DNA of 60,258 bases from Mycobacterium sp. 852002-40037_SCH5390672 (GCF_001665875.1 NZ_LZTA01000047.1:1-60258); one strand, 5' to 3'; counted from the stretch's first letter, positions 1-10,323 are shown. Numbers and translations are program-made. Notes: generated by a model from the letters alone, not told the origin.

Positions 1-241
1 CGAAGCGGATGTTCTCCAGCAGCAGGACGTCGCCGTCGGTCAGCCCCTCGGCGCGGGCCAGCGCGTCGGTGCCGACGACTCGGGACTGCTCGGAGCCGGC
101 CAGCTGGACGTGCCGGCCCAGCTGCTCACCGAGCGCCGCGGCGACGGGCGCCAGCGACAGCTTCGGGTCGGCTCCGCCCTTGGGCCGGCCGAGGTGCGCG
201 GTGATCACCACCCTGGCGCCCGCCTCGACCAGCGCCTTCAG
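1..241 (-). other. Reverse-oriented fragment of pgk (fold-back artefact)
   Basis: Read on the minus strand from 241 to 1, this stretch encodes phosphoglycerate kinase from LKALVEAG through the conserved HLGRPK motif to LLENIRF, without a stop. That is the part of PGK (roughly residues 48-127) that should lie immediately upstream of base 242 on the plus strand. It is therefore inverted relative to the rest of the gene. A biological inversion would not also duplicate the last 77 bases, so a chimeric read or assembly fold-back is the simplest explanation. The apparent plus-strand open frame that runs through here is not protein-coding. Confidence 0.85.
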
Positions 242-318
242 CGTCGGCACCGACGCGCTGGCCCGCGCCGAGGGGCTGACCGACGGCGACGTCCTGCTGC
301 TGGAGAACATCCGCTTCG
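1..318. repeat. Perfect 77-bp inverted repeat at the contig end
   Basis: Bases 1-77 are the exact reverse complement of 242-318, separated by a 164-base spacer that is itself inverted pgk sequence. The switch point lies in CGTCGG, which is expected both in the antisense pgk strand there and in the sense strand upstream of the [10 protein letters not shown] codons. This microhomology fits template switching during amplification or a mis-resolved assembly graph. Confidence 0.85.
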
Positions 319-1181
319 ACGCCCGCGAAACCAGCAAGGACGACGGCGAGCGCCTGGCGCTGGCAAAGCAGCTGGCCGAATTGGTCGGTCCGACAGGCGC
401 TTTCGTCTCCGATGGCTTCGGCGTGGTGCACCGCAAACAGGCCTCCGTGTACGACATCGCCACCCTGCTGCCGCACTACGCCGGCACCCTGGTGGCCGAG
501 GAGATCCAGGTGCTGGAGCAGTTGACCAGCTCCACCAAACGCCCCTATGCGGTGGTGCTCGGTGGGTCGAAGGTGTCCGACAAGCTCGGCGTCATCGAGT
601 CATTGGCCACCAAGGCCGACAGCATCGTCATCGGCGGCGGCATGTGCTTCACTTTCCTTGCCGCGCAAGGATTCTCGGTTGGCAAATCCCTGCTGGAGAC
701 CGAGATGGTGGATACCTGCCGCAGGCTTTTGGACACCTACGTCGACGTGTTGCGGCTGCCGGTGGACATCGTGGTGGCCGACAAGTTCGCCGCCGACGCA
801 ACACCGCAGACCGTTGCGGCCGACGCCATCCCGGACGACCTGATGGGCCTGGACATCGGGCCGGGATCGGTCAAGCGGTTCACCACGTTGTTGTCCAACG
901 CCGAGACCGTCTTCTGGAACGGGCCGATGGGCGTCTTCGAGTTCCCGACCTATGCCGCGGGCACCAAGGGCGTCGCCCAAGCGATCGCCGCGGCCACCGG
1001 CAAGGGCGCGTTCAGTGTGGTGGGCGGCGGGGACTCCGCGGCCGCGGTGCGCGCGCTGGGCATCCCGGAGGGCGACTTCTCGCACATCTCCACCGGTGGG
1101 GGAGCGTCGCTGGAATACCTTGAGGGCAAGACGCTTCCGGGTATCGAGGTGTTGAGCCGACCCCAGCCCGACCACAACTAG
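243..1181 (+). CDS. pgk: Phosphoglycerate kinase, 5' end missing
   Basis: PGK transfers phosphate from 1,3-bisphosphoglycerate to ADP in cytosolic glycolysis. The reliable part begins at about [11 protein letters not shown], equivalent to residue ~99 of the ~412-aa mycobacterial enzyme, and runs to the stop. Visible family motifs are [55 protein letters not shown] and the nucleotide-binding [15 protein letters not shown] near the C-terminus. The real start codon and first ~98 residues are not present in usable orientation, because the contig folds back on itself before base 242. It is followed 14 bp later by tpiA, the usual mycobacterial gap-pgk-tpiA order. Confidence 0.95.
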   Translation, partial: VGTDALARAEGLTDGDVLLLENIRFDARETSKDDGERLALAKQLAELVGPTGAFVSDGFGVVHRKQASVYDIATLLPHYAGTLVAEEIQVLEQLTSSTKRPYAVVLGGSKVSDKLGVIESLATKADSIVIGGGMCFTFLAAQGFSVGKSLLETEMVDTCRRLLDTYVDVLRLPVDIVVADKFAADATPQTVAADAIPDDLMGLDIGPGSVKRFTTLLSNAETVFWNGPMGVFEFPTYAAGTKGVAQAIAAATGKGAFSVVGGGDSAAAVRALGIPEGDFSHISTGGGASLEYLEGKTLPGIEVLSRPQPDHN

Positions 1182-1195
1182 GGAGGCCCAGAGTC

Positions 1196-1981
1196 GTGAG
1201 CCGCAAACCGCTGATCGCCGGCAACTGGAAGATGAACCTCAACCACTTCGAGGCCATTGCGCTGGTGCAAAAGATCGCGTTCGCGTTGCCGGACAAGTAC
1301 TACGACAAGGTGGACGTCACGGTTCTGCCCCCGTTCACGGATCTGCGCAGCGTGCAAACCCTGGTCGACGGTGACAAGCTGCGGCTGACCTACGGCGGGC
1401 AGGACCTGTCCCAGCACGATTCGGGTGCCTACACCGGCGACATCAGCGGTGCCTTCCTGGCCAAGCTGGGTTGCACGTTCGTCGTCGTCGGGCACTCCGA
1501 GCGGCGGACCTACCACCACGAGGACGACGCGGTGGTGGCCGCCAAGGCCGCGGCGGCACTCAAGCACGAACTGACCCCGATCGTCTGCATCGGCGAGCAC
1601 CTCGACGTCCGCGAGGCGGGCAATCACGTCGGCCACTGTGAAGAGCAGCTGCGCGGTTCGCTCGCCGGGCTGTCCGCCGAACAGATCGGCAAGGTCGTCA
1701 TCGCCTACGAACCGGTATGGGCGATCGGCACCGGACGGGTCGCCAGCGCGGGCGACGCCCAAGAGGTGTGCGCGGCGATCCGCAAGGAACTGGGCGCGCT
1801 GGCGTCATCGCAGATCGCCGACTCGGTCCGGGTGCTCTACGGCGGATCGGTGAACGCCAAGAACATCGGCGAGCTGATCGCCCGCGATGACATCGACGGT
1901 GGCCTGGTCGGCGGTGCGTCCCTGGACGGCGAGCAGTTCGCCACGCTGGCGGCGATCGCCGCCGGTGGGCCCCTGCCCTGA
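1196..1981 (+). CDS. tpiA: Triose-phosphate isomerase
   Basis: The enzyme interconverts dihydroxyacetone phosphate and glyceraldehyde 3-phosphate. The 261-aa protein has the full TIM set: GNWKMN near residue 10 with the substrate-binding Lys, VVGHSERR with the catalytic His, and [10 protein letters not shown] with the catalytic Glu. The phosphate-binding LYGGSVN and GGLVGGASL are near the C-terminus. It starts at GTG 1196, with GGGAGG about 10 bases upstream, only 14 bp after the pgk stop, so the two are almost certainly co-transcribed. Confidence 0.97.
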   Translation: MSRKPLIAGNWKMNLNHFEAIALVQKIAFALPDKYYDKVDVTVLPPFTDLRSVQTLVDGDKLRLTYGGQDLSQHDSGAYTGDISGAFLAKLGCTFVVVGHSERRTYHHEDDAVVAAKAAAALKHELTPIVCIGEHLDVREAGNHVGHCEEQLRGSLAGLSAEQIGKVVIAYEPVWAIGTGRVASAGDAQEVCAAIRKELGALASSQIADSVRVLYGGSVNAKNIGELIARDDIDGGLVGGASLDGEQFATLAAIAAGGPLP

Positions 1982-2011
1982 GAACCCATCGGCCCCGGTA
2001 GGCTAGCCGTC

Positions 2012-2245
2012 ATGCAGTTGGCTTTGCAGATCACCCTGGTCGTCACCAGCATCCTGGTGGTGCTGCTGGTGCTGCTGCACCGCGCCAAGGGTGGCGGCCT
2101 GTCCACGCTGTTCGGTGGGGGCGTGCAGTCGAGCCTGTCCGGATCCACGGTGGTGGAAAAGAACCTGGACCGGCTGACGTATTTCCTCACCGCCATCTGG
2201 CTGGTGTGCATCATCGGCATCGCGCTGATGATCAAGTACCGCTGA
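2012..2245 (+). CDS. secG: Preprotein translocase subunit SecG
   Basis: SecG is the small non-essential partner of SecYE in the plasma-membrane translocon. The 77-aa product has two hydrophobic helices (about residues 3-22 and 51-74). They flank the family loop RAKGGGLSTLFGGGVQSSLSG, which is the part most conserved among SecG proteins. It lies 30 bp downstream of tpiA in the same orientation, as in M. tuberculosis (Rv1440). The ATG start directly precedes a hydrophobic helix and no earlier start is plausible. Confidence 0.95.
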   Translation: MQLALQITLVVTSILVVLLVLLHRAKGGGLSTLFGGGVQSSLSGSTVVEKNLDRLTYFLTAIWLVCIIGIALMIKYR

Positions 2246-2284
2246 CCGCACGGATGGGTGATCCCACGCGATCCAACCGCGCGT

Positions 2285-3202
2285 TCACAGTGCGGCGGTC
2301 AGTCTCCATAATGCTTCGCGGTCGACTGAGTTGGAGCGGTCCAGCGGATTGAGCACGACATCGGTGGCTCCGGCGTCACGGTAGCGGCGTAACTGGCGTG
2401 CGACAGATTCCTCGGGTCCGATCGCCGCGAGGTCGACGACACTGGCGAGGCCTTCCCGGGCGATCACGTTGCGATACGACGGGATGGTCTCGTAGAAGCT
2501 CAGCTGTTGCGCGGCGGCGGTGCGAGCGCCCTCGACATCGTCGGACAACAGCACGGGCACCGCGGCGATGATGCGCGGTGCCGGGCGGCCCGCCTCGGCT
2601 GCCGCCATGGTGATTTCGGGCACGATGAATTCTCCGATAGTCCGGGGCCCGGCCAGGTTGGGCAGTGTCCCGTTGGCCAGTTCGCCGGTGACTCGCAACG
2701 CCTTGGGGCCCATCGCCGCCACGTACACCGGGATCGGTGTGCCGCCGGGGACCTGCACCGGCCAGGTGGGACTGGCGCGCAGTTCACTGCCGTGAAAGTC
2801 GACGCCGCCGGTGTTGAACACCGACGCCAGGATCGTCAGGTGCTCGCGCAGCCGGGTGATGGTGTCGGGCCATTCGGTGCCGAAGGCCCGGCGTTCCATG
2901 TGGCGGGCACCCAGTCCCAGCCCAAGGCTGAAGTGACCGTGCGCGGCGGCCTGCGCCGTTTGCGCCAATGAGGCCATGATCAGCGGGTGACGGGGGTTGA
3001 TCGGCACCACCGAGGTGCCCACGCCCAGCCCGGGCACGGCGGCTCCGACGAGCGCGGCGAGCGCGATTGCGTCGTAATTCTGCTGTTGGGGCAGCCACAC
3101 GTGCGCTACCCCGAGCTCATGGGCTCGGTTGGCTTGGGCGATCACGTCATCGACCAGATTGGGGGCATCGGGACGGGCCATGACAATGATTCCGGCGGAC
3201 AT
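2285..3202 (-). CDS. LLM-class (F420/FMN) luciferase-like oxidoreductase
   Basis: The 305-aa protein has the luciferase-like TIM-barrel pattern: an N-terminal strand (AGIIVMARPDAPN), AHELGVAHVWLPQQ, a GVGTSVVPINPRHP strand, the segment HFSLGLGLGARHMERRAFG, and IPVYVAAMGPKALRVTGELANGTLPN. These are typical of actinobacterial F420-dependent oxidoreductases. The cofactor is inferred from the family, and the substrate is unknown. Start at ATG 3202 is preferred, with ATG 3181 (MARPDAPN) as an alternative. It is divergent from ppc, and the open frame extends far upstream only because it is antisense to ppc. M. tuberculosis has no equivalent between secG and the pentose-phosphate genes. Confidence 0.85.
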   Translation of the reverse strand: MSAGIIVMARPDAPNLVDDVIAQANRAHELGVAHVWLPQQQNYDAIALAALVGAAVPGLGVGTSVVPINPRHPLIMASLAQTAQAAAHGHFSLGLGLGARHMERRAFGTEWPDTITRLREHLTILASVFNTGGVDFHGSELRASPTWPVQVPGGTPIPVYVAAMGPKALRVTGELANGTLPNLAGPRTIGEFIVPEITMAAAEAGRPAPRIIAAVPVLLSDDVEGARTAAAQQLSFYETIPSYRNVIAREGLASVVDLAAIGPEESVARQLRRYRDAGATDVVLNPLDRSNSVDREALWRLTAAL

Positions 3203-3340
3203 GTCCGCAACCAACGCGCTCAATCGGGTGGTGATTCCTTCCCGATCACGGTGATCTGACGTACTGGGCGCCACGGTGATTCGCGGCCGCGGGTGATCCC
3301 CGACGGGCGGATGCTGACATCCGCGTCGATACTGGGTCCT

Positions 3341-6148
3341 ATGGTTGAGGCATCCGAGGGCACGCTGGAACCGATTGGCGCCGTACAGCGCACCCTGGTG
3401 GGTCGTGAGGCGACGGAGCCGATGCGCGCCGACATCAGGCTGCTGGGCACCATTCTGGGCGACACGGTGCGCGAGCAGAACGGGCACGAGGTGTTCGAGC
3501 TCGTCGAACGTGCCCGGGTGGAGTCGTTTCGGGTGCGGCGCTCCGAGATCGACCGGGTCGAGCTGGCGCGGATGTTCGATGGCATCGACATCCACCGGGC
3601 GATTCCGGTCATTCGGGCGTTCAGCCACTTCGCGTTGCTCGCCAACGTCGCCGAAGACATCCACCGGGAGCGCCGCCGGGCGATTCACGTCGCCGCCGGC
3701 GAAGCCCCGCAGGACAGCAGCCTGGCCGCGACCTACGCCAAACTCGACCGGGCGCAACTGGATTCGGCCACCGTCGCCGACGCGCTGAAGGGCGCCGTCG
3801 TGGCCCCGGTGATCACCGCACACCCCACCGAGACCCGTCGGCGCACCGTGTTCGTCACCCAGCACCGGATCACCGAACTGATGCGGCTGCACGCCGAGGG
3901 ACACGAAGAAACCGACGACGGGCGCAACATCGAACTCGAATTGCGCCGCCAGGTCCTCACGCTGTGGCAGACCGCGCTGATCCGGTTGTCCCGGTTGCAG
4001 ATCACCGATGAGATCGAGGTGGGGCTGCGGTACTACGCCGCCGCATTCTTCACGGTGATCCCGCAGGTCAACGCGGAGGTGCGCGACGCCCTGCGGACAC
4101 GCTGGCCCGACGCCGACCTGCTGAACCAGCCGATGCTGCAGCCCGGCTCCTGGATCGGCGGGGACCGCGACGGCAATCCGAACGTGACCGCCGACGTGGT
4201 GCGCCAGGCCACCGGCAGCGCGGCATTCACGGCGCTGGCGCACTACCTGTCCGAACTGACCGCCCTGGAGCAGGAGCTGTCGATGTCAGCGCGCCTGGTC
4301 GCGGTCACCCCCGAGCTGACCGAGCTGGCCGAGGGCTGCGGGGAGAAGGCCCGCGCCGACGAGCCGTACCGGCGCGCGGTGCGGGTGATCCGCGCCCGCC
4401 TCACCGCGACAAGTGCCGAAATCCTGGACCGGCGTCCGCAACACGAGCTGGACCTGGGATTGGCGCCCTATGGCGCCCCGGCCGAACTGCAGTCCGACCT
4501 GGACACCATCGATGCGTCGCTGCGCGCGCACGGCAGCGCACTGCTGGCCGACGACCGCGTGGCGCTGCTGCGAGAAGGCGTGCGGGTCTTCGGGTTTCAT
4601 CTGTGCGGCCTGGATATGCGGCAAAACTCCGACGTGCACGAGGAAGTCGTCGCCGAGCTGCTGGCGTGGTCCGGGGTGCATCCCGACTACGGTTCGCTGC
4701 CCGAAGACGAGCGGGTCGAGCTGTTGGCCGCCGAGCTGGGCACCCGCCGGCCGCTGGTCGGCGACAACGCGGAACTGTCCGAGCTGGCCCACAAAGAGCT
4801 GGGCGTGATGCGTGCGGCCGCGCATGCCATCAAGCGCTACGGACCGGCCGCCGTGCCCAACTACGTGATCTCCATGTGCCGCTCGGTCTCCGACGTCCTC
4901 GAGGCTGCGATCCTGCTGAAAGAGGCGGGACTGATCGACGCGTCCGGGGACGCGCCTTACTGCCCGGTGGGCATCTCACCGCTGTTCGAGACCATCGACG
5001 ACCTGTACAACGGCGCCGCGATCCTGCACGCCATGCTCGAACTCCCCATTTACCGCGCGCTGGTGGCCGCGCGCGACGACAGCCAGGAAGTGATGCTCGG
5101 GTATTCCGACTCCAACAAGGACGGCGGGTATCTGGCCTCCAGCTGGGCGGTCTACCGGGCCGAACTGGCCCTGGTCGAAGTGGCCCGTAAAACCGGAATC
5201 CGGTTGCGGCTCTTCCACGGTCGCGGCGGCACCGTCGGCCGCGGTGGCGGCCCGAGCTACGAAGCCATCCTGGCGCAGCCGCCCGGAGCCGTGAACGGTT
5301 CGCTGCGGCTCACCGAGCAGGGCGAGGTGATCGCCGCGAAATACGCCGAACCGCAAGCCGCGCAACGCAATCTGGAGAGCCTGCTGGCCGCCACGCTGGA
5401 ATCCACGTTGCTGGATGTGGAGGGCCTGGGTGACGCCGCGGAACCGGCGTACGCGGTGCTCGACGAGGTGGCCGTGCTGGCGCAGCGCGCCTACGCCGAA
5501 CTAGTCCATGACACACCGGGTTTCGTCGACTATTTCATGGCCTCCACGCCGGTCAGCGAGATCGGCTCACTGAACATCGGTAGCCGGCCCACCTCACGCA
5601 AACCCACCCAGTCCATCTCGGATCTGCGAGCTATCCCGTGGGTGCTGGCGTGGAGCCAGTCGCGGGTCATGCTGCCCGGCTGGTACGGCACCGGGTCGGC
5701 ATTCCAGCAGTGGATCGCGGGGGGCCCGGAAAGCGAAAGCGAGCGGGTGGACATCCTGCACGACTTGTACCAACGCTGGCCGTTTTTCCGCAGCGTGCTG
5801 TCGAACCTGGCCCAGGTGCTGGCCAAAAGCGACCTCGGCCTGGCGGCGCGCTACGCCGAATTGGTGGACGACGAGGAATTGCGGCACCGGGTATTCGACA
5901 AGATCGTCGACGAGCACCGGCGAACCATCGCCATGCACAAGCTCATCACCGGCCAGGACAACCTGCTCGCCGACAACCCGGCGCTGGCGCGTTCGGTGTT
6001 CAACCGCTTTCCATACCTCGAGCCGCTCAACCACCTGCAGGTGGAGTTGCTGCGCCGCTACCGTTCCGGCGACGACGACGAATTGGTGCAGCGTGGCATT
6101 TTGCTGACGATGAACGGGCTCGCCAGCGCCCTGCGAAACAGCGGCTGA
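3341..6148 (+). CDS. ppc: Phosphoenolpyruvate carboxylase
   Basis: This anaplerotic enzyme adds bicarbonate to PEP to give oxaloacetate. The 935-aa length matches bacterial PEPC (M. leprae ~934). Motifs are [13 protein letters not shown] with the catalytic His (~residue 160), [15 protein letters not shown], the [14 protein letters not shown] block, [14 protein letters not shown] with the second catalytic His, and a C-terminus ending [12 protein letters not shown] that resembles the family's terminal NTG. ATG 3341 gives the family-length N-terminus; the ATG at 3293 is less likely. M. tuberculosis lacks ppc, whereas M. leprae and M. avium-type species carry it, so this gene helps place the organism. 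Confidence 0.97.
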   Translation: MVEASEGTLEPIGAVQRTLVGREATEPMRADIRLLGTILGDTVREQNGHEVFELVERARVESFRVRRSEIDRVELARMFDGIDIHRAIPVIRAFSHFALLANVAEDIHRERRRAIHVAAGEAPQDSSLAATYAKLDRAQLDSATVADALKGAVVAPVITAHPTETRRRTVFVTQHRITELMRLHAEGHEETDDGRNIELELRRQVLTLWQTALIRLSRLQITDEIEVGLRYYAAAFFTVIPQVNAEVRDALRTRWPDADLLNQPMLQPGSWIGGDRDGNPNVTADVVRQATGSAAFTALAHYLSELTALEQELSMSARLVAVTPELTELAEGCGEKARADEPYRRAVRVIRARLTATSAEILDRRPQHELDLGLAPYGAPAELQSDLDTIDASLRAHGSALLADDRVALLREGVRVFGFHLCGLDMRQNSDVHEEVVAELLAWSGVHPDYGSLPEDERVELLAAELGTRRPLVGDNAELSELAHKELGVMRAAAHAIKRYGPAAVPNYVISMCRSVSDVLEAAILLKEAGLIDASGDAPYCPVGISPLFETIDDLYNGAAILHAMLELPIYRALVAARDDSQEVMLGYSDSNKDGGYLASSWAVYRAELALVEVARKTGIRLRLFHGRGGTVGRGGGPSYEAILAQPPGAVNGSLRLTEQGEVIAAKYAEPQAAQRNLESLLAATLESTLLDVEGLGDAAEPAYAVLDEVAVLAQRAYAELVHDTPGFVDYFMASTPVSEIGSLNIGSRPTSRKPTQSISDLRAIPWVLAWSQSRVMLPGWYGTGSAFQQWIAGGPESESERVDILHDLYQRWPFFRSVLSNLAQVLAKSDLGLAARYAELVDDEELRHRVFDKIVDEHRRTIAMHKLITGQDNLLADNPALARSVFNRFPYLEPLNHLQVELLRRYRSGDDDELVQRGILLTMNGLASALRNSG

Positions 6149-6222
6149 TAACCCGCGAATCGGTCACCGGGCCGGCCCGGTCGCGAATACCCTGATTGAC
6201 GCGACGTCGACCAAGGAGACCA

Positions 6223-7014
6223 GTGAGCGGATCCGGACTACCCCTGTGGCTATTTCTGGTTTCGGTCATCGCCGTGGCGATCGCGATCGCTGTGGGTTCC
6301 ATCTGGCTGGGAAATCGCATCCTGCCGATGCAGCGGTATGGCAAGGATCAGAATCCGGCGATCGCCTCGTTTCTCACCGTCGTCGGCTTCCTTTACGGTG
6401 CCCTGCTGGGCTTCACCGTGGTGACCACGTGGGATCACTTCTCATCCACCCAGGTGGTCGTCTCCGGTGAGGCGTCGGCACTGACGACGATGTATCGGCA
6501 AACGGTCGCCATGCCCGAACCGGAGCGCACCGACATTCAGGTGCTGCTGCGCAAGTACGCGAGCGCGGTCGCGGGCCCCGAGTGGAACAAGCAGAACAAC
6601 GACGGCGCGCGCGCCGCGATCACCCGGATGTATCGCACGGTGGGCCGTCAACAGCCCAATATCGCGGCGAAGCCGATCAATCAGCAATTCCTCAACCAGT
6701 TGAGCGAGTTGGCTTCCGACCGTAACGAGCGAATCGTGGGCACCAAGCCTCGGATACCCGCCCTGATGTGGGCGGGTCTGATCTTCGGTGCTGTTGTGCT
6801 GGTTGCCTTTACGGGTTTCCTGCGGCTGGGCAGTACCGTCGGGCACGTCATCGTGTCGAGCACGGTCGCGGTTCTGCTGGGTCTGTTGCTGTGTGTCGTG
6901 TTCCAACTCGACCACTCGTATGCGACCGATCAACGGATCACGTCCGGGCCGTTCCAGCACGCACTGGACATTTTCGATTCGGTTGACAACGACAGCCGCT
7001 ACTTCCCGCGCTGA
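6223..7014 (+). CDS. DUF4239-family membrane protein
   Basis: The 263-aa protein has an N-terminal TM helix (~residues 6-28) and a second around 45-70 (ASFLTVVGFLYGALLGFTVVTTW). A cytosolic or periplasmic helical middle (~70-175) follows, then two TM helices (~180-235). This matches the DUF4239 (bestrophin-like) family of unknown function. GTG 6223 is preferred because AAGGAGA sits 6 bases upstream; a TTG at 6196 has no such site. It lies about 75 bp after ppc and may be co-transcribed. Transport or channel activity is only a family guess. Confidence 0.8.
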   Translation: MSGSGLPLWLFLVSVIAVAIAIAVGSIWLGNRILPMQRYGKDQNPAIASFLTVVGFLYGALLGFTVVTTWDHFSSTQVVVSGEASALTTMYRQTVAMPEPERTDIQVLLRKYASAVAGPEWNKQNNDGARAAITRMYRTVGRQQPNIAAKPINQQFLNQLSELASDRNERIVGTKPRIPALMWAGLIFGAVVLVAFTGFLRLGSTVGHVIVSSTVAVLLGLLLCVVFQLDHSYATDQRITSGPFQHALDIFDSVDNDSRYFPR

Positions 7015-7122
7015 GCATCGACGTTGCGGGCCGTGGCTTCGGCGGCGGTTATGGTTGAGTCGGGGGCTTGGCCGGACCGGCCGTAAACGCAATGCACGTC
7101 TATGCAACGGGGAGGGTTGGCA

Positions 7123-8109
7123 TTGAAGACCATCACATTCGGCAAGACGGGGCTTGAGGTTTCCCGATTGGCCTTCGGTACCTGGGAGTTCTGCAGTGAC
7201 TGGGGCCATTCCGACGAGGACGCCGCGATCGCCATGATCCGCAGCGCCCGCGATCTGGGGATCAACTTCTTCGACACCGCCCAGCAATACGGGTTCGGCG
7301 CGTCCGAACGCCTTCTGGGAAAGGCTCTTCGCGACGATCTCAAAAAATCGCGGGACGAGGTGGTGATCGCCACCAAAGGCGGGTTGCGTGCCACCGACCA
7401 CGGGCTGGTTCGCGACGGCAGCCCGGAATGGTTGCGGCAAGGCGTGGAGTCCAGCCTGAACGCGTTGGGCATCGACCACATCGACGTCTATCTCGTGCAC
7501 TGGCCCGATCCCGGCACCCCGGCATCCGAGACCGCCGGCGCGCTCGCAGAACTGGTGTCGGAAGGCAAGATTCGGCATGTGGGTGTGTCGAACTACGACG
7601 CCGCGCAGGTGCGGGAGTTCTCCGAGACTCTTCCCGTGGAGGTGGTGCAGCCGCCCTACCATTTGTTTCGCCGCGATATCGAAGACGAGCTGCTACCGTA
7701 TTCCCGCGAACACGACATCGGCGTGATGGTGTACGGGCCGCTGGCGCACGGTCTGCTGACCGGAACGATGAAGGCCGACACCAGTTTCGCCGCCGGGGAT
7801 TGGCGCGGTAAGAGCGACGTTTTCAGCGGCGACGGCTACCTGCGCAACCTGGAAGTCGTTGCGCGGCTTGAGGGTCTGGCCGCAGGCCTGGGCGTGACGA
7901 TCAGCCAGCTGGCCATCGCGCGGGTCATCGCGCAGCCGGGCGTGCACGTCGCCATCGTCGGAGCCCAGCACCTGCGCTACCTGCAGGAGAGTTCCCGCGC
8001 GGCCGACGTCGCCCTGTCCGAAGGCGATCTCGTGGCCATCGATGAGATCCTGGGGGCGGCGACCCCGGTAGGCGGTCCGTACCCCGAGATGCACCAGAAG
8101 GCGAGTTAG
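7123..8109 (+). CDS. Aldo/keto reductase
   Basis: The 328-aa NAD(P)H-dependent reductase carries the full AKR active-site tetrad. Asp is in NFFDTAQQYG, with Tyr four residues on. Lys is in VVIATKGG and His in VYLVHWPD. The C-terminal AIVGAQHLRYLQE segment is the usual cofactor-binding end. The start is probably TTG 7123, since GGGAGG lies 7 bases ahead; ATG 7102 would add seven residues and use the ribosome site as coding sequence. The physiological substrate is unknown. The stop abuts the convergent HDAC-like gene with one base between them. Confidence 0.9.
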   Translation: MKTITFGKTGLEVSRLAFGTWEFCSDWGHSDEDAAIAMIRSARDLGINFFDTAQQYGFGASERLLGKALRDDLKKSRDEVVIATKGGLRATDHGLVRDGSPEWLRQGVESSLNALGIDHIDVYLVHWPDPGTPASETAGALAELVSEGKIRHVGVSNYDAAQVREFSETLPVEVVQPPYHLFRRDIEDELLPYSREHDIGVMVYGPLAHGLLTGTMKADTSFAAGDWRGKSDVFSGDGYLRNLEVVARLEGLAAGLGVTISQLAIARVIAQPGVHVAIVGAQHLRYLQESSRAADVALSEGDLVAIDEILGAATPVGGPYPEMHQKAS

Positions 8110-8110
8110 A

Positions 8111-9040
8111 TCAGCCTTTCAGCAACTCGCCGACGTGCGCGGTGACCGAATCGGTGAGGCCTTGCAGGTCATAACCGCCTTCGAGCACCGCCACCAACCT
8201 ACCGTCGCACAGGTTTTCGGCTGCCGTCATCAATTCCCTGGTGACCCAAGCGAAGTCGGCGGCCGTCATGGTCAGCGAGCCGAGCGGATCACGCTCGTGG
8301 GCGTCGAAGCCGGCGGACACGATGATCAACTCGGGCGAAAACGACTGCAACGCAGGCACTATCCGGTCCTGAAAGGCGGCGCGCAGTTCGGCGCCGCCGT
8401 CACCGGGTGCCAGCGGCGCATTGAAGATGTTGCCGACTCCGGTTTCTCGTGCCGCACCGGTACCGGGGAACAGCGGCATCTGATGCGTGGACGCGTAGAG
8501 CACGCTGGGGTCCGAGTAGAAGATCTGCTGGGTGCCGTTGCCGTGATGGACGTCGAAATCGACGATGGCGACCCGTATCAGCCCGTGTTTGAGTTGTGCA
8601 TGACGCGCGCCGATGCTGATGTTGTTGAACAGGCAGAAGCCCATGGCGCGCTCGGTCTCGGCGTGATGACCCGGCGGCCGGCACGCGACGAACGCGTTCT
8701 GGGCGTCACCGGTGAGGACCCTGTCCACGGCCTGCAGCGTGGCGCCCACCCCGCGCAGTGCCGTCTCCCAGGTCGAGGGCTCCATCATGGTGTCGCCGCC
8801 GTCGAGGTAGACGTAGCCGTCCTCGGGTCGCGCGGCTTCCAGCGCGTCCACATAGCGATTGGAGTGCACGTAGCGCGTCGCCGCGAGCTCGGCGGGCTCG
8901 GCCTCCTCCCGCAGCAGAGTGTCAAACCGCGGCCGGCTCAGCGCCGCTTCCACGGCGCGGTAGCGGTCCGGGCGCTCCGGATGGCCGGGAGCGGTCCGAT
9001 GAGCGGCGAAGGCGCAGTGATGCAGCAGCAGCGTGGCCAT
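8111..9040 (-). CDS. Histone deacetylase/AcuC-type amidohydrolase
   Basis: The 309-aa zinc amidohydrolase belongs to the arginase/deacetylase superfamily. Signature motifs are ACRPPGHHAE (catalytic His pair), VDFDVHHGNGTQ (zinc ligands Asp and His), SAGFDAHERDPLG (third zinc ligand) and the C-terminal LEGGYDLQG. Bacterial members deacetylate acetyl-lysine, acetylpolyamines or acetoin-related substrates, and the sequence does not say which. It is probably transcribed together with the small coiled-coil gene upstream (gap 17 bp). It converges on the aldo/keto reductase. Confidence 0.9.
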   Translation of the reverse strand: MATLLLHHCAFAAHRTAPGHPERPDRYRAVEAALSRPRFDTLLREEAEPAELAATRYVHSNRYVDALEAARPEDGYVYLDGGDTMMEPSTWETALRGVGATLQAVDRVLTGDAQNAFVACRPPGHHAETERAMGFCLFNNISIGARHAQLKHGLIRVAIVDFDVHHGNGTQQIFYSDPSVLYASTHQMPLFPGTGAARETGVGNIFNAPLAPGDGGAELRAAFQDRIVPALQSFSPELIIVSAGFDAHERDPLGSLTMTAADFAWVTRELMTAAENLCDGRLVAVLEGGYDLQGLTDSVTAHVGELLKG

Positions 9041-9057
9041 CAGGTCCTGCCGAGCGC

Positions 9058-9456
9058 CTACTGCACGGTCCGGTTGCGCAGCCTGTCCACCAGGCCGCGC
9101 ACCGCATGTTCGGTGATGGCCAGCGGAGACATCATGGTCTCGCCCACCCTCACCATGTCGTCGACCCGCGCAACGATGGCTTCCACCGGTTCGACCAGCA
9201 CGATCAGCCGCTTGGCCAGATCGTCCAGGCTGGTCATGGTGCCGTCCAGGTGATCCAGACCGGCCTCCAGGCGTTCCACCGTGGCGTTCAGGGCTGAAAG
9301 TGAACTGCTGAGCTCCTTCATGGTGTTGCTCAACCCGTCGAGGACGTCTTCGACCTGCTCAACGGTTTTGTCGGCGTTCAACGCGGCCTGGGTGAGCGTC
9401 TTGATCCGGCTTCGCTCTTGCCCCCCGCGCACGGTTCTGTCTGCCATGACCGTCAT
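9058..9456 (-). CDS. Small conserved mycobacterial coiled-coil protein
   Basis: This 132-aa protein has no catalytic motif that I recognise. Residues ~20-100 carry heptad-like leucine/valine spacing (TVEQVEDVLDGLSNTM, LSALNATVERLEAGLDHL), so a long amphipathic helix or coiled coil is likely. Its place just upstream of pgl matches Rv1444c of M. tuberculosis, also a short uncharacterised protein. Two in-frame ATGs (9456 and 9447) are equally possible starts. Function unknown. Confidence 0.75.
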   Translation of the reverse strand: MTVMADRTVRGGQERSRIKTLTQAALNADKTVEQVEDVLDGLSNTMKELSSSLSALNATVERLEAGLDHLDGTMTSLDDLAKRLIVLVEPVEAIVARVDDMVRVGETMMSPLAITEHAVRGLVDRLRNRTVQ

Positions 9457-9567
9457 TATGACCCGGCCGGGCAGGACGGGAGCCCGAAGGCATCCACCAC
9501 CTCGAAAGCGCTAGCGGATGCGCTATCGCATTTCAGAAGTTCGTCACGCCAAGTGCGTGCGCGACGG

Positions 9568-10323
9568 CTAGCTTTGCTCTCCGGTCCGCGACGGCAGCTT
9601 GGCCGCGGCGTCCTCGTCGAGCAGCCACAGCGTGGTCTCTAGCCCGACCGCCCCGGCCGCCGGCACCGAGACCGGTGCGGCGCCACCGATCGCCGCGGCC
9701 ACCGCCTCGGCCTTGCCACCGCCGGAGACCATCAGCCAGACTTCACGCGAACGTGCAATGGCGGGCAGCGTCAAGGTGATTCGTTGCGGCGGCGGCTTGG
9801 GGGAGTCGTCGACCGGCACCACCATGCGGGTGGTTTCGAGCACGGCCGGGGTGTCGGGGAACAGTGAGTTGATGTGTCCCTCGGGGCCCATGCCCAGCAG
9901 GTGTACATCGAAATTCGGAACTTGCTGTCCGGGAGCGGCGTTGGCGGCCAGCAACTGCTCGTAGGCCAGCGCCGCGGCGGCGAGATCATTGCCGAACTCG
10001 CCGTCACTTGCCGGCATCGGATGCACCTGGCGCGACGGTATGTCGACGTGGGAGAGCAGCGCGGCCCGTGCCTGCTTGTCGTTGCGCTCGTCGTCGTCCT
10101 CCGGGACGTAGCGCTCGTCGCCCCAGAACAGATGCACGCATCCCCAGTCGATCTCACGTCCCACCAGCGACTGCAGCAGCCCGATGCCGTTGCCGCCGCC
10201 GGTCAGCACGATGAGCGCTTGGCCCCGCGCCGCCACGGCCTTCGCGATGGTGTCGGTCAGTCGCGTGGCGGCGGCTTCGACCATGGTCTGGCTATCCGGG
10301 AAAATTTCGATGCTGGTGCTCAC
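9568..10323 (-). CDS. pgl: 6-phosphogluconolactonase
   Basis: Hydrolyses 6-phosphogluconolactone in the oxidative pentose-phosphate pathway. The 251-aa DevB-type protein shows [16 protein letters not shown], the diagnostic [17 protein letters not shown], and [14 protein letters not shown], whose His belongs to the active site. It starts with GTG 10323, overlapping the TGA of opcA by four bases. It is the last gene of the tkt-tal-zwf-opcA-pgl operon (Rv1445c equivalent). Confidence 0.95.
   Translation of the reverse strand: MSTSIEIFPDSQTMVEAAATRLTDTIAKAVAARGQALIVLTGGGNGIGLLQSLVGREIDWGCVHLFWGDERYVPEDDDERNDKQARAALLSHVDIPSRQVHPMPASDGEFGNDLAAAALAYEQLLAANAAPGQQVPNFDVHLLGMGPEGHINSLFPDTPAVLETTRMVVPVDDSPKPPPQRITLTLPAIARSREVWLMVSGGGKAEAVAAAIGGAAPVSVPAAGAVGLETTLWLLDEDAAAKLPSRTGEQS

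Noticed and set aside
9..242. Start of the long plus-strand frame as the pgk N-terminus
   Set aside because: Its first ~78 residues do not resemble PGK; the region is inverted pgk sequence.
3203..4243. Upstream extension of the LLM oxidoreductase frame (652 aa)
   Set aside because: It is antisense to ppc and shows arginine/histidine-rich shadow composition, with no domain similarity.
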